A DNA stretch of 64,000 nt from positions 62,001-126,000 of the forward strand of contig JAJSAL010000008.1 of NCBI GenBank assembly GCA_024274705.1, given 5' to 3'. The DNA is from Spirochaetota bacterium (lineage in GTDB: Bacteria; Spirochaetota; Spirochaetia; SPDA01; JAJSAL01). Positions 8,664 to 17,900 of this stretch are shown here, piece by piece. The notes under the pieces were generated by a model. It saw only the letters and a program-made list of their open reading frames with translations, ran no database searches and was not told where the DNA came from. Position numbers and translations under genes: made by a program. Each line of letters starts with the position of its first letter. The first letter of the stretch is position 1.

Positions 8664-10139
8664 CTATCTTCTGCTCATGGCCTGTACAGGCTTGATCTTC
8701 AGGGCAATCATGGTGGGATAAAGGCTGGATATAACGCCGATTGCCAGGATGACGATAAGTGAAGTTCCGATGGCTTGAAGGGACACTACGGGCCTTAAGA
8801 TTTTTCCACCAAAAATGATCCGGAGGAACATGTTCGATGCCTCGATACCCGTGGCATTCAGAATTCCCAGTATAAGGGTACCACCGGCAATACCGATAAG
8901 ACCGAAGATTCCCGAAACTATAAGTGTTTCCCAGATAATCATTCCCCGGACAAAGCTCTTCTGACCTCCCACTGCACGGATCGTTCCTATTTCAGGGATC
9001 CTTTCCGTTACGGAGATTACCAGGGTATTCATAATGATGATGACAGCTACGACAGCAATAATAAGAATAATGATATTAAAAAGAGTCTGAATTCCGAAGG
9101 ACATGTCCGCCGTCATTCCCGCCCCGTCCCTCCAGAGGGAAACCGCAAGGGGTATTCCTTCTCCTTCTGCAAATGTTGTAATCCCCTGAACAAACCGGTC
9201 CGTGTTTACCCCGTCCTCAAGGGATACGAGTATATAGTGCCACGAATTCCCGGTTCTTGCGCCTTCAGGGTCCTCCAGGGTTTGATCGTCGAATAGGGCG
9301 GTCAGGTCTTGCTCCCCCTCTGCTGTAACGGGTTTGGAAAAGAGATCACTGGAAAACAGGTCATCTTCTTCCACTTCTCCCAGCATTGCCCTTTCCGATT
9401 CTGAAAGGTTTGCTTCAGTCACTTTACTGACGCTCAACCCGCTTAAAGCCATGGCCGTAACGGGATCGACAAAAGAGACCATGTCCAGCTGAACATTCGA
9501 TTCAAAGAAGGAAAAAATACCGGAAACAGTTACTTCCCTGATTTTCGTACCCGCCGTTCCGGTCATGCTTGTAATAAGCACCGTGTCCCCGGGAACTACC
9601 GGAATACCGGTCTCTTCCTCCAGGGAACGGGCAGCTTCCGCAGACAAAAATATTTCCGGCTTATCTCCTGAAATAAATGTACCATCCAGGGTATCTATAT
9701 TGTCCGGGAACATACGCAAGTACTCTTCCGGATCAACACCCCATACGAGGGTAAACCCCCTTCCCTTCTGCTCCCCTCCTTCGTCGACATAGGCGAGGAG
9801 TCCAAAACCCACGATTTGAGGAGAATACGCCTCTACCTTACCGCTTGAATCAAGGTACCCGGTTATCTTTTCATATCCCTTCATTCCGTCGATACTGATG
9901 TCTCCCATGTCTGGTCCCATGGCTCCGAACAGGGTCAATTGTTTTTCCGACGGCATGTGCAGAAAAAGATCACCTGTATAATTCTCGATGTACATCTTTT
10001 CAATCCCTCTCTGGGCGGTATCCATGAGGGAGTTTCCCACGACAAGGAACAGGATCCCTAACGCAATAATCGACCCGATGATAAGTGTTTTGGACCTGTG
10101 CTGCCTCACGTTACGCATTGCGATTTTCCACAGTATCAT
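8664..10139 (-). CDS. ABC transporter permease, FtsX/LolCE-like (first)
   Basis: 491 residues with the same topology as the downstream paralogue: an N-terminal helix after IAMRNVRQHRSKT, a long periplasmic domain, and C-terminal helices with IGTIRAVGGQ and PVQAMSRR at the end. Its ATG overlaps the TGA of the ATPase gene by four bases (ATGA at 10139-10136), a strong sign of coupled translation. With one ATPase and two unlike permeases the set has LolCDE stoichiometry. Confidence 0.9.
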   Translation of the reverse strand: MILWKIAMRNVRQHRSKTLIIGSIIALGILFLVVGNSLMDTAQRGIEKMYIENYTGDLFLHMPSEKQLTLFGAMGPDMGDISIDGMKGYEKITGYLDSSGKVEAYSPQIVGFGLLAYVDEGGEQKGRGFTLVWGVDPEEYLRMFPDNIDTLDGTFISGDKPEIFLSAEAARSLEEETGIPVVPGDTVLITSMTGTAGTKIREVTVSGIFSFFESNVQLDMVSFVDPVTAMALSGLSVSKVTEANLSESERAMLGEVEEDDLFSSDLFSKPVTAEGEQDLTALFDDQTLEDPEGARTGNSWHYILVSLEDGVNTDRFVQGITTFAEGEGIPLAVSLWRDGAGMTADMSFGIQTLFNIIILIIAVVAVIIIMNTLVISVTERIPEIGTIRAVGGQKSFVRGMIIWETLIVSGIFGLIGIAGGTLILGILNATGIEASNMFLRIIFGGKILRPVVSLQAIGTSLIVILAIGVISSLYPTMIALKIKPVQAMSRR

Positions 10140-10846
10140 GCCGGGTCCCCCTTCAGCTCGCCCCGGGAGTCCTGTGTAATAAGGCCGTCTTTCAGTTTAA
10201 TAACATGGTCTGCAATCCGGACGATCATCATATCGTGGGTGGAAAAAATAAAAGTAGTGGATAATTCGGTGTTCATCTTTTTCATGAGAGAGATAATAGT
10301 TTCGCCGGTAGCGGAATCCAGGTTCGCCGTCGGTTCGTCTGCCAGGACAATGTCCGGCTTTGTTACAAGCGCCCGGGCTATGGCAACCCGCTGCCGCTGG
10401 CCTCCGGACAGCTCATTCGGCTTATGCAGTGTCCACTGGGAAAGATCCACTTCATCGATGAGATACCGGATCCAATCATCCTTTTCCTTTTTGCTCATAC
10501 TGTTCTTTCCGATAAGAAGGGGGAATTCGATATTTTCATATACATTGAGCACCGGGATAAGGTTGAAGGACTGGAAAATAAACCCTATTACCTGGTGCCG
10601 TAGACTCGTTATCTCTCTGTCATTCAGCGTTGCCGTATCAGTGCCGCCTATCAGGACCTGTCCGGATGTCGGAGTATCGATACATCCAATCAGGTTCAGG
10701 ATCGTCGATTTCCCGGACCCGGACGGACCTGCTATAGAGATAAAATCCCCTTTTTCGATATGAAAAGAAATCCCTTTTACCGCATGTACCTCGGTTTTAC
10801 CGAGGGGATACGTTTTTACCACGTTATTCAGTTCTACTATCGCCAT
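10136..10846 (-). CDS. ABC transporter ATPase, LolD/MacB-type
   Basis: 236 residues with Walker A GPSGSGKS, a Q-loop (FIFQSFNLIP), the signature LSGGQRQRVAIARAL, Walker B VLADEPTANLD and an H-loop (FSTHDMM). The short length and the LxSGGQxQR form are typical of LolD/MacB ATPases that drive FtsX-type permeases. I chose the ATG at 10846 because AGGAGGTG lies just before it; an in-frame start 24 bases upstream has no site. It is the first gene of a seven-gene minus-strand operon, and its promoter should lie in 10847-10949. Confidence 0.93.
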   Translation of the reverse strand: MAIVELNNVVKTYPLGKTEVHAVKGISFHIEKGDFISIAGPSGSGKSTILNLIGCIDTPTSGQVLIGGTDTATLNDREITSLRHQVIGFIFQSFNLIPVLNVYENIEFPLLIGKNSMSKKEKDDWIRYLIDEVDLSQWTLHKPNELSGGQRQRVAIARALVTKPDIVLADEPTANLDSATGETIISLMKKMNTELSTTFIFSTHDMMIVRIADHVIKLKDGLITQDSRGELKGDPA

Positions 10847-10949
10847 AATACACCTCCTCACGGTATGCACTAAAATAATACAGTATCCGGGGAAAGAACA
10901 TGTACAGGGGATAAAAAGAAAATAACAATGTGTTATAGAGGAGGGTGCA

Positions 10950-12185
10950 TTACTTCATTTTCAGGGTTATGGAAAAAAGCGATCCGGAAAACGCAACGAT
11001 TCCTGCAAGCACAAAAGCAACGGTGAGAGACCCGGTACTGTCCGCGATCCTGCCGGCGGTATATGGTCCCACGGCCTGGCCGATACCGAAGAGAAGGGTG
11101 ATGAAGCCTAAGACGGCAGGAGCGATCCGGCTGCCTGCGACATCACCTGAAGACGCGGCGATGATAGCAGGAACGCTCCAGGCGGTAAGAGCGAAGAGAC
11201 CCGCAGAAAAATAAAATCCCGGTATGGATGAAGAAACTCCGAATAATACGTAGCCGAATGCCTGCAGAATAAACACCAGCGCCAGGGTATGCTTCCGGCC
11301 CATCCGGTCCGACAGGGCGCCCCACATAATCCCGCTTAAAATGCTCACGATCCCTACAAAGGACCAGAGGGCTCCGGCATTCCCTGGAGAAAAGCCCTGC
11401 TCCAGTATCAGGTACTGGGCGAAAAAGGTTGTGTAGATGATGTAGGAAAAACCGAACATGCTATAGATCAGCCCCAGGTGCCAGACTTTCCCGGAAGCGT
11501 ACACGGAACCTATGTTCTTTCCACCTGATTCCATGGCAGCCTCTCCCGGTGTCTGCTTTCCCACAGGCGCCAGGTTTTTCTCCGATGGATGATTGCTCAA
11601 AAAGAAATACGCAAACACGGCTATCACCACACTTATGCCGGCTATAACGAACCAGGCGACCTTCCACCCCGTTTCGGCGAACCGGCCCAGGATGGCCGGG
11701 ACCATAATACCCGCAGCGGCGATACCGATACTGGATCCTCCCATGATGATGCCCGAGGCAAGCCCCCGTCTCCCGGATGTAAACCATGCAGACAGAAGGC
11801 TCATCATCGGAATGTTTGCGCCGCTGCTGCCGATGCCGGTGAGGATACTGAAGATGACGGCAGTACTGAAGCTTCGGCTTATGCCGAGGCAGAAGAGGGA
11901 AACACCGATAAGAACCAGGGAGAGGGAAATAAGCCGTTTCGAACCTACCGAAGATATAAGGAATCCGCAGACACACGACATAAACAGGTACCCGGTCATA
12001 CTCACCGCGACAAGGATCCCGGCTTGTGTACTGGTCAGGGAAAGACCGGCTTTCATCTCCGGCAGGATCATGGTAAACCCGAACCGGGCAAAGCCGATGC
12101 AAGCAAGGCTTACAAAAACCCCGATAATGATGATAACCCAGCTGTAGTGTATCCCGCCGGACTGTCCGCTGTTTTTCTTTCTCAT
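10950..12185 (-). CDS. MFS transporter, YbfB/YjiJ-like
   Basis: About 411 residues with twelve predicted membrane helices. The N-terminal CIGFARFGFTMILPEM resembles the YbfB/YjiJ (MFS_4) group, whose substrates are poorly known. A loop motif SDRMGRKH follows helix 8. I chose the ATG at 12185, which has GAAGG eight bases upstream; an earlier in-frame ATG (12218) is possible but lies within the repeated upstream sequence. The gene is followed by the Lol-like operon in the same direction and diverges from the DUF4143 ATPase gene. Confidence 0.85.
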   Translation of the reverse strand: MRKKNSGQSGGIHYSWVIIIIGVFVSLACIGFARFGFTMILPEMKAGLSLTSTQAGILVAVSMTGYLFMSCVCGFLISSVGSKRLISLSLVLIGVSLFCLGISRSFSTAVIFSILTGIGSSGANIPMMSLLSAWFTSGRRGLASGIIMGGSSIGIAAAGIMVPAILGRFAETGWKVAWFVIAGISVVIAVFAYFFLSNHPSEKNLAPVGKQTPGEAAMESGGKNIGSVYASGKVWHLGLIYSMFGFSYIIYTTFFAQYLILEQGFSPGNAGALWSFVGIVSILSGIMWGALSDRMGRKHTLALVFILQAFGYVLFGVSSSIPGFYFSAGLFALTAWSVPAIIAASSGDVAGSRIAPAVLGFITLLFGIGQAVGPYTAGRIADSTGSLTVAFVLAGIVAFSGSLFSITLKMK

Positions 12186-12217
12186 AATACTAACCTTCGA
12201 CATCTTATGGCATTTCA

Positions 12218-12313
12218 AGCCAAGATGCTACCCTTGCTTTTGTCCTTTTATTGGCTCAAATTACTCTTATTTTTAGCCACTTATTAGCTATTAATACCCT
12301 TGTTTTCAGCCAA
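12218..12313. promoter_or_regulatory. Repeated AGCCA/TTGGCT elements between divergent genes
   Basis: Short copies of AGCCA occur at 12218, 12275 and 12308 and the inverse TTGGCT at 12251. GCTA...CCCTTG.TTT appears twice (12227-12240 and 12287-12306). The block is AT-rich and lies directly before the DUF4143 ATPase start. A repressor site or slipped-strand structure is possible; no known operator was recognised. Confidence 0.4.
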
Positions 12314-12334
12314 TTTATCGATTATACTGTCCTG

Positions 12335-13687
12335 ATGTACAGAAAAGCCCTGGATTATCTGACCGAATGGAAGAATAGAAAAAACAGAAAGCCACTAGTC
12401 ATTCGCGGAGCACGACAGACAGGGAAATCAACTCTCGTAAGGTTGTTTACCAAAACCAGCAATATTGATCTGATCGAAATTAACTTTGAAGAACATCCTG
12501 AATACAAAGACATATTCAGTACACATGATATAGAAAAGATCATACAGCTGATAGAAATACGTATTCGGAAAAAGATAAGGAAAAATAAATCATGCATTTT
12601 CCTCGATGAAATTCAAAACCATCCCCGGGCTCTTATCACATTACGCTATTTTTTTGAACGGCGGCCGGATTTGATAGTTATAGCTGCAGGATCTCTACTC
12701 GATTTTTTGCTGGAGGATCACTCTTTCTCCATGCCCGTGGGAAGGATTGAATATCTTTTTCTCGGGCCCATGACCTTTGAAGAATTTCTTATAGCCGAAG
12801 ACAATGCGCAGCTTCTCGAATACATTTCCAATGTAAAACCGGAAGAAGAAATCCCCGGACCGATACACGCTATGGCCAGCGAAGCACTCGGTAGGTATTG
12901 TGTGTTAGGAGGTATGCCTGAAGTTGTTAAGGTTTGGCTCCAGGAGAAATCGTTCCTGGAAGTAGAGAAAGTGAAACATGCAATCATCAATACGTTCAGG
13001 GATGATTTTAATAAATATAAGACCAGGGCAAATACGAACCGTTTACAGAAAACATTCGATCGTTTCCCTCGTTTCATCGGAAAGAAGATAGTGTATTCAC
13101 AGATTGATAATACAGAGAAATCCAGAGAACTGGAAGGAGCATTGCACCTCCTCGAACAGGCGAGGATCATATATCGGGTAAATCACAGCAGTGGCAACGG
13201 TGTACCTTTAGGCGCAGAGAAACAGAAGAAAAAGAATAAAGGACTCTTTCTCGATGTCGGTTTATTATGCGGAATCAATGGGCTGACGATACATGAATGT
13301 AACAATTCGGAAGACGTCATGCATATCAACGCAGGAGAAATTGCTGAGCAGTACATAGGGCAGCATCTGCTCTATATGAACGATTTTTACCGTCAGCCTG
13401 AACTATATTACTGGGCACGGGAAAAACCCCAATCACATGCAGAAGTTGACTATCTGGTGTCTCGTGGACCTTCGGTTATTCCCATAGAGGTTAAGGCAGG
13501 AAAATCCGGAACGCTACGTTCTCTCCACGTGTTCATGCAGCAGAAAAAGTATAATGCAGCACTTCGGTTCAATGCGGAGCCCCCCAGTATTTTGGATGTA
13601 ACCACTTCTATAGCGGGACCAAAACATTCCTTTACCTTAATTTCTCTTCCTCTCTATATGATCGAACAGTGGAAAAGATTTATATGA
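12335..13687 (+). CDS. AAA ATPase with C-terminal DUF4143
   Basis: 450 residues from the ATG at 12335 (MYRKALDYLTEW). An AAA_14-type ATPase domain has Walker A GARQTGKS (25-32) and Walker B CIFLDEIQ. A DUF4143 domain of nuclease-like fold occupies the C-terminal half, including AEVDYLVS and PIEVKAGKSG, which resembles the Asp and Glu-x-Lys of a PD-(D/E)XK site. The family is widespread, often variable between strains, and without proven function. No clear SD site precedes the chosen start, and the frame is open a further 28 codons upstream. It is AT-richer than the genes on either side, which suggests recent acquisition. Confidence 0.85.
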   Translation: MYRKALDYLTEWKNRKNRKPLVIRGARQTGKSTLVRLFTKTSNIDLIEINFEEHPEYKDIFSTHDIEKIIQLIEIRIRKKIRKNKSCIFLDEIQNHPRALITLRYFFERRPDLIVIAAGSLLDFLLEDHSFSMPVGRIEYLFLGPMTFEEFLIAEDNAQLLEYISNVKPEEEIPGPIHAMASEALGRYCVLGGMPEVVKVWLQEKSFLEVEKVKHAIINTFRDDFNKYKTRANTNRLQKTFDRFPRFIGKKIVYSQIDNTEKSRELEGALHLLEQARIIYRVNHSSGNGVPLGAEKQKKKNKGLFLDVGLLCGINGLTIHECNNSEDVMHINAGEIAEQYIGQHLLYMNDFYRQPELYYWAREKPQSHAEVDYLVSRGPSVIPIEVKAGKSGTLRSLHVFMQQKKYNAALRFNAEPPSILDVTTSIAGPKHSFTLISLPLYMIEQWKRFI

Positions 13688-13708
13688 ACTAAATACCAGG
13701 AGGCAACC

Positions 13709-14986
13709 GTGAAAACAGAAACAGTATTGACCATGGGTTCGGCAAACATCAAATATGGTTTCGGAGCGACCCGTGAAACCGGATTCGATATGAAGGAACA
13801 GGGAGCAAAGCGGGTACTGGTTGTAACCGACAGCCGGCTTGCCCGGGAAAATCCGGCGGCTGTCGTTCTGGAATCGCTTTCGGCGGAAGGCATCGACGCC
13901 GTACTGTACAGCAACGTAAGGATAGAGCCCACAGACACTTCTCTCAGGGAAGCCATCAAATTTGCGGCTGAAGGAAGGTTTGACGGGTTTATCGGAATCG
14001 GCGGCGGATCCAGTATGGATACAGCCAAGGCGGCAAACCTCTATTCCACCTACCCGGCGGATTTCCTCGACTACGTGAACGCTCCCATAGGCAGAGCACG
14101 ACCGGTGCCGGGCCCCCTTAAACCGATGATATGCATCCCTACAACTGCCGGAACAGGGAGCGAAACCACGGGGGTGATTATTTTCGACCTGGAAGAGATG
14201 CATACAAAAACCGGAATCGCCCACCGCTTCGTGAAACCTCATCTCGGTATCGTGGATCCTGATAATACCGGGACCCTCCCAAGAACCGTGGTTGCCAGTA
14301 CCGGTTTCGATGTCCTGGTCCATGCCCTGGAATCGTACACGAATCTGCCTTTCAACCGGAGGGCCGCACCGAAGCACCCGTCGGAAAGGCCCGCTTACCA
14401 GGGCTCCAATCCCATAAGCGACGTGTGGGCCCGGAGAGCCATCGAAATAGTCAGCTGCAGAATGCTGAAAGCGGTGGAAGACAACACCGACGATGAGGCC
14501 AGGAGCGAAATGATCATTGCCGCCACCTTTGCAGGCATCGGCTTCGGCAACGCCGGGCTCCACCTCCCCCACGGCATGTCCTACCCGGTTTCGGGAATGG
14601 TGAAGGACTATATACCGGAAGGATACCCGGAAGACAACCCCATAGTGCCCCACGGCATGGCGGTTGTCTTAAATGCTCCGGCGGCATTCCGGTTTACCGG
14701 TCCGGCACGACCGGAGCGTCACCTTGAAGCCGCCGCCCTTATGGGTGTCGATACCAGTGCCGGCAGGAAAGAGGATGCCGGGGACATCCTGGCTTCCGCG
14801 GTTATCGATCTTATGAAGAAAACCGGTATGCCCAACGGTCTTTCCGCGGTAGGCTATACCGAAGCCGATGTGGACGCCCTGGTGGAAGGCACCCTCCCTC
14901 AGCACCGGGTAACGAAACTGTGTCCCCGGCCGTTCACGCCTGACGATTTGAAAAAGATGTTTCTTGATTCACTCCGGTTGTGGTAA
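13709..14986 (+). CDS. Hydroxyacid-oxoacid transhydrogenase (iron-type alcohol dehydrogenase family)
   Basis: 425 residues of the Fe-dependent alcohol dehydrogenase fold. The nucleotide-binding GGGSSMDTAKAA motif, PTTAGTGSE, and the metal-site segments FDVLVHALESYT and LPHGMSYPVSG are present. The insert RRAAPKHPSERPAYQGSNP is typical of the HOT subgroup (ADHFE1-like), which couples oxidation of 4-hydroxybutyrate or similar hydroxyacids to reduction of 2-oxoglutarate. A GTG start follows a perfect AGGAGG site, 21 bases after the preceding gene. Substrate choice is inferred from the subgroup only. Confidence 0.88.
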   Translation: MKTETVLTMGSANIKYGFGATRETGFDMKEQGAKRVLVVTDSRLARENPAAVVLESLSAEGIDAVLYSNVRIEPTDTSLREAIKFAAEGRFDGFIGIGGGSSMDTAKAANLYSTYPADFLDYVNAPIGRARPVPGPLKPMICIPTTAGTGSETTGVIIFDLEEMHTKTGIAHRFVKPHLGIVDPDNTGTLPRTVVASTGFDVLVHALESYTNLPFNRRAAPKHPSERPAYQGSNPISDVWARRAIEIVSCRMLKAVEDNTDDEARSEMIIAATFAGIGFGNAGLHLPHGMSYPVSGMVKDYIPEGYPEDNPIVPHGMAVVLNAPAAFRFTGPARPERHLEAAALMGVDTSAGRKEDAGDILASAVIDLMKKTGMPNGLSAVGYTEADVDALVEGTLPQHRVTKLCPRPFTPDDLKKMFLDSLRLW

Positions 14987-15103
14987 CCCACGAAAACGAA
15001 AGCGCATCTTTTAGAACCGGATACCCGGCAATTGCATGGCTTAGAGTACCGTAACACAATATAGTTAACAAACTTTTATAACCTTCCGATATCAGAAGGG
15101 AGG

Positions 15104-16387
15104 ATGACTCTTAACATCATTTTTCTTTCGATATGTATACCATTGCTTATACTCAGTACTTTTCCAGCTATAGCCCAGGAAGAAGAACTCCAGGAGGATC
15201 CTTTATCCATTATCCTGGATCATCCTGAACCGGGAATTCTCACCCAGTATTTTAATGAACGGTCTGGAGATCCTGAGTACAGAACGGTGGAAAACATCGC
15301 AGTTAACAAGGCAAAAGGGTACATCATAAAAAATGATTACCCATCAGCCCTGATTATACTGGAGGCTGTCCTCCGGGTTAATATCAATAATATAGAGGCA
15401 CAGGATATCTACCTCACGGTGAAAAAAATCCAGAAAGGGGAACAGAAACTGGCCTTAGCCGCTAAGGAGAAGGAAGAGGCGGAAAAACTGCAGCCCCGGG
15501 TTGAACAGCCGGAAAAATCCACAGAAACAATCAAATTGGAAGAGCCGGAAGTTGCCATAGAGGAATCAGTCCAGCCGTCTCCGAATGAAACCGCTGAAAG
15601 CGGCTCCACGATTAGTGCAGTCCCGGAACTTTCGGAACCGGAAAAAGAACCCCGGGAAGAGCATGCTGCCGAAACTACGGAAGTTGCTACAGAAGTTGCC
15701 GAAGTCAGAATTCCCGAAACGGCTGAACCAGGCCAGGTTGAACCGCAGAGACCGGGTTTCACACCTGCATGGTCTGCAGCAGTGGGCCTGATGGATATTC
15801 TTCTCAATTACTCACAGATCAATACCGATTACTCCGGTGAATCCATGGTTAATCTATCATATGGCTTGTCCCTGGAGACGGAAGTATTCCTGCCCCTTCC
15901 GAGGGCAACAATCGGGGCCGGATTCTTTTTCGATGCCTTTTTCTGGGACTGGGCAAATGAGCCGGGAACCCATTTTACCTACAAGGTTTTCATATCCGGA
16001 GCCCTTCCTCATGTTATTAAACTACCTCTCTCCATCCATCTTGGGTATGGGAAATATATTTTCCGGTTCAAGGAAGACGAAGACCCTAATGTTCTCATTT
16101 TGTCTTTTCCTTCCCCCCTCCTGGGTGCCGGGCTGAAAGGGGTGTCCATTACTCCCCGGCTGGATCTGGGTTTTTCCCTGGCTTATTATCTTATTTCGTT
16201 TTTCACATCACATATCAGCGCAGCTTTCGACGCATCTGCAACAGTCGCCTATGTACTGCCATCTTCAGGGAAACTCAGCAGGTACGTTAAATTCGAAATC
16301 CTGCCGTTTTTATTATTCAGCTACGGAAGTGTAGAAACCAATATGAAATTCAAAATCAGTTTTGGGGTTGGTTCAAATGATACGTAA
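15104..16387 (+). CDS. Envelope protein with TPR-like N-terminus and C-terminal barrel-like domain
   Basis: 427 residues, not assigned to a named family. There is a signal peptide (cleavage near AIAQEEE), a helical region of repeat type (about 60-120, NKAKGYIIKNDYPSALIILEAVL), a long Glu/Pro/Thr-rich linker (about 120-220), and a C-terminal part (about 225-427) of alternating hydrophobic strands, probably a small outer-membrane or periplasmic barrel. The SD site AAGGGAGG is close to the ATG. It overlaps the next gene by 11 bases. The shared NDYP segment in both products suggests related N-terminal repeats. Confidence 0.7.
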   Translation: MTLNIIFLSICIPLLILSTFPAIAQEEELQEDPLSIILDHPEPGILTQYFNERSGDPEYRTVENIAVNKAKGYIIKNDYPSALIILEAVLRVNINNIEAQDIYLTVKKIQKGEQKLALAAKEKEEAEKLQPRVEQPEKSTETIKLEEPEVAIEESVQPSPNETAESGSTISAVPELSEPEKEPREEHAAETTEVATEVAEVRIPETAEPGQVEPQRPGFTPAWSAAVGLMDILLNYSQINTDYSGESMVNLSYGLSLETEVFLPLPRATIGAGFFFDAFFWDWANEPGTHFTYKVFISGALPHVIKLPLSIHLGYGKYIFRFKEDEDPNVLILSFPSPLLGAGLKGVSITPRLDLGFSLAYYLISFFTSHISAAFDASATVAYVLPSSGKLSRYVKFEILPFLLFSYGSVETNMKFKISFGVGSNDT

Positions 16388-17897
16388 CCGGGTAATACTC
16401 ACTGGATTTCTCTTCTTTGCAATGTACACGGGGATTAACGCACAATCGCTGGAGGAAACGTATTTAATCAATGCCAGGAATTATTTTGCCATTAACGATT
16501 ACCCAAAAGCGTATGACTACATCAACTTTGTTCTAAAACTACAGGGGCCGGATGAACTTACAGACACATCGATAACATTAGCTGAAAACATCTACTTCGA
16601 CTACATTGGTGATCTTGTGAGCAACAGGAAACTCGAAATTCTCGACCAGGTCAAGCTTAACCTGCTCCACTACCCGGCAATACGATCTGAACGGATCGAC
16701 CAGTTGTTAAAGCAGACGGAAGAACAGATTGCCCTGGAAAAACAGCGTCAAATTGAAGAAGAACAACGCAGACAGAGGATCGAGGAAGAGCGTGAAAAAG
16801 CCGCGGAACAGGCGAAATGGCGCCTGTTGGAACTCGAAGAAGAAAAAGCCCAGGCTCAGGAACAGGCACGCCTTAAAAGTCTGGAGATAGAAAATCAACA
16901 TAAATTGAACGAACAGATGCTTGAAATGAAACGCCTGGAACTGGAGGAGCTGGCCCGCCGGGAGGCTCTTCGGCAACAGGAACTAAAGCAGGAAGCGCAG
17001 GCAGAAGCCTCTACGAAAGAGGAACGTGATCAGTTCAACCGCACGCTCCTGGCACTCATCGCACAATCCAGCCAGAAAGAGGACAGGAGTTTAAGCCCGG
17101 CTGCTATTGCAGGGATAATCACAGGAGGCGTGCTCTTCCTTATCGTACTGGTAATCCTCGTAATAGTGTTCATGCGTAATTCCCAGCAGCAGCAGCAGTT
17201 CTTCGAATACACGCTCCATCAGAATCAGCCGGTAAGAGAAGTCATTTCGATCCCCATGTTCACAGCTCCGGCAAGTGACAAGGCACACATGATCGAGCAC
17301 AGACAGGAGCGAATGCTGCCGCCCCCGGTAGACCGGGATATGGAAGGGATCAAAGTCCTTCTGGAGGATTGCCGGAATTATGCATTTAAAATAGATGCAA
17401 TAACAGACAGAAAGAACACCATAATGAATGTCGCGGAACTGGTATTCAAAGTTTCCAAGTACATGGGTTATAACGACTATGAGGCTATGGTCTTCCTTGC
17501 AGCAGCCCTTGTCTATGACATCGGTTTTCTCGCTCTCGATCCATCCCTGTTTCAGACCAATAATCTTACTGAGGAGCAGTACGGTATCATCAAAACACAT
17601 CCCAAAAGGGGCCTCGAGATGATTGATTTTGTAAATCCCGAATACAAGCAGATTTTCCGGGAAGGTATTCTCAAACATCATGAAGCTCTCGATGGCTCCG
17701 GATACCCCTCCGGACTGACCGGGGAAGATATTCCCTTTATCGCCCGGCTCATTCACGCAGCAGAGAGCTATGAAGCTATGACGAGTTACCGTGAGTTCAA
17801 GGAGATCATGACTAAAACCGAGGCTATGAATATCCTGTTTAAACAGACTGAGATTTATGACATCGAAATTTTAAAGGCGATCGACAACGTAACATAA
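16377..17897 (+). CDS. Membrane-anchored coiled-coil protein with degenerate HD-GYP domain
   Basis: 506 residues from the ATG at 16377, which follows GGGGTTGG; a TTG at 16362 is the alternative. The order is: signal peptide, helical repeat region (SLEETYLINARNYFAINDYP), long charged coiled coil (about 110-225), one membrane helix (about 245-268), then an HD-GYP-like domain. The His-Asp motif is replaced by Tyr-Asp (LVYDIGF), the following Lys is lost, and the usual DxxDALTS segment reads AAESYEAMTS. The KHHEALDGSGYP motif is kept. HD-GYP enzymes hydrolyse cyclic di-GMP; loss of metal ligands suggests binding rather than catalysis. Confidence 0.8.
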   Translation: MIRNRVILTGFLFFAMYTGINAQSLEETYLINARNYFAINDYPKAYDYINFVLKLQGPDELTDTSITLAENIYFDYIGDLVSNRKLEILDQVKLNLLHYPAIRSERIDQLLKQTEEQIALEKQRQIEEEQRRQRIEEEREKAAEQAKWRLLELEEEKAQAQEQARLKSLEIENQHKLNEQMLEMKRLELEELARREALRQQELKQEAQAEASTKEERDQFNRTLLALIAQSSQKEDRSLSPAAIAGIITGGVLFLIVLVILVIVFMRNSQQQQQFFEYTLHQNQPVREVISIPMFTAPASDKAHMIEHRQERMLPPPVDRDMEGIKVLLEDCRNYAFKIDAITDRKNTIMNVAELVFKVSKYMGYNDYEAMVFLAAALVYDIGFLALDPSLFQTNNLTEEQYGIIKTHPKRGLEMIDFVNPEYKQIFREGILKHHEALDGSGYPSGLTGEDIPFIARLIHAAESYEAMTSYREFKEIMTKTEAMNILFKQTEIYDIEILKAIDNVT

Positions 17898-17900
17898 ACC

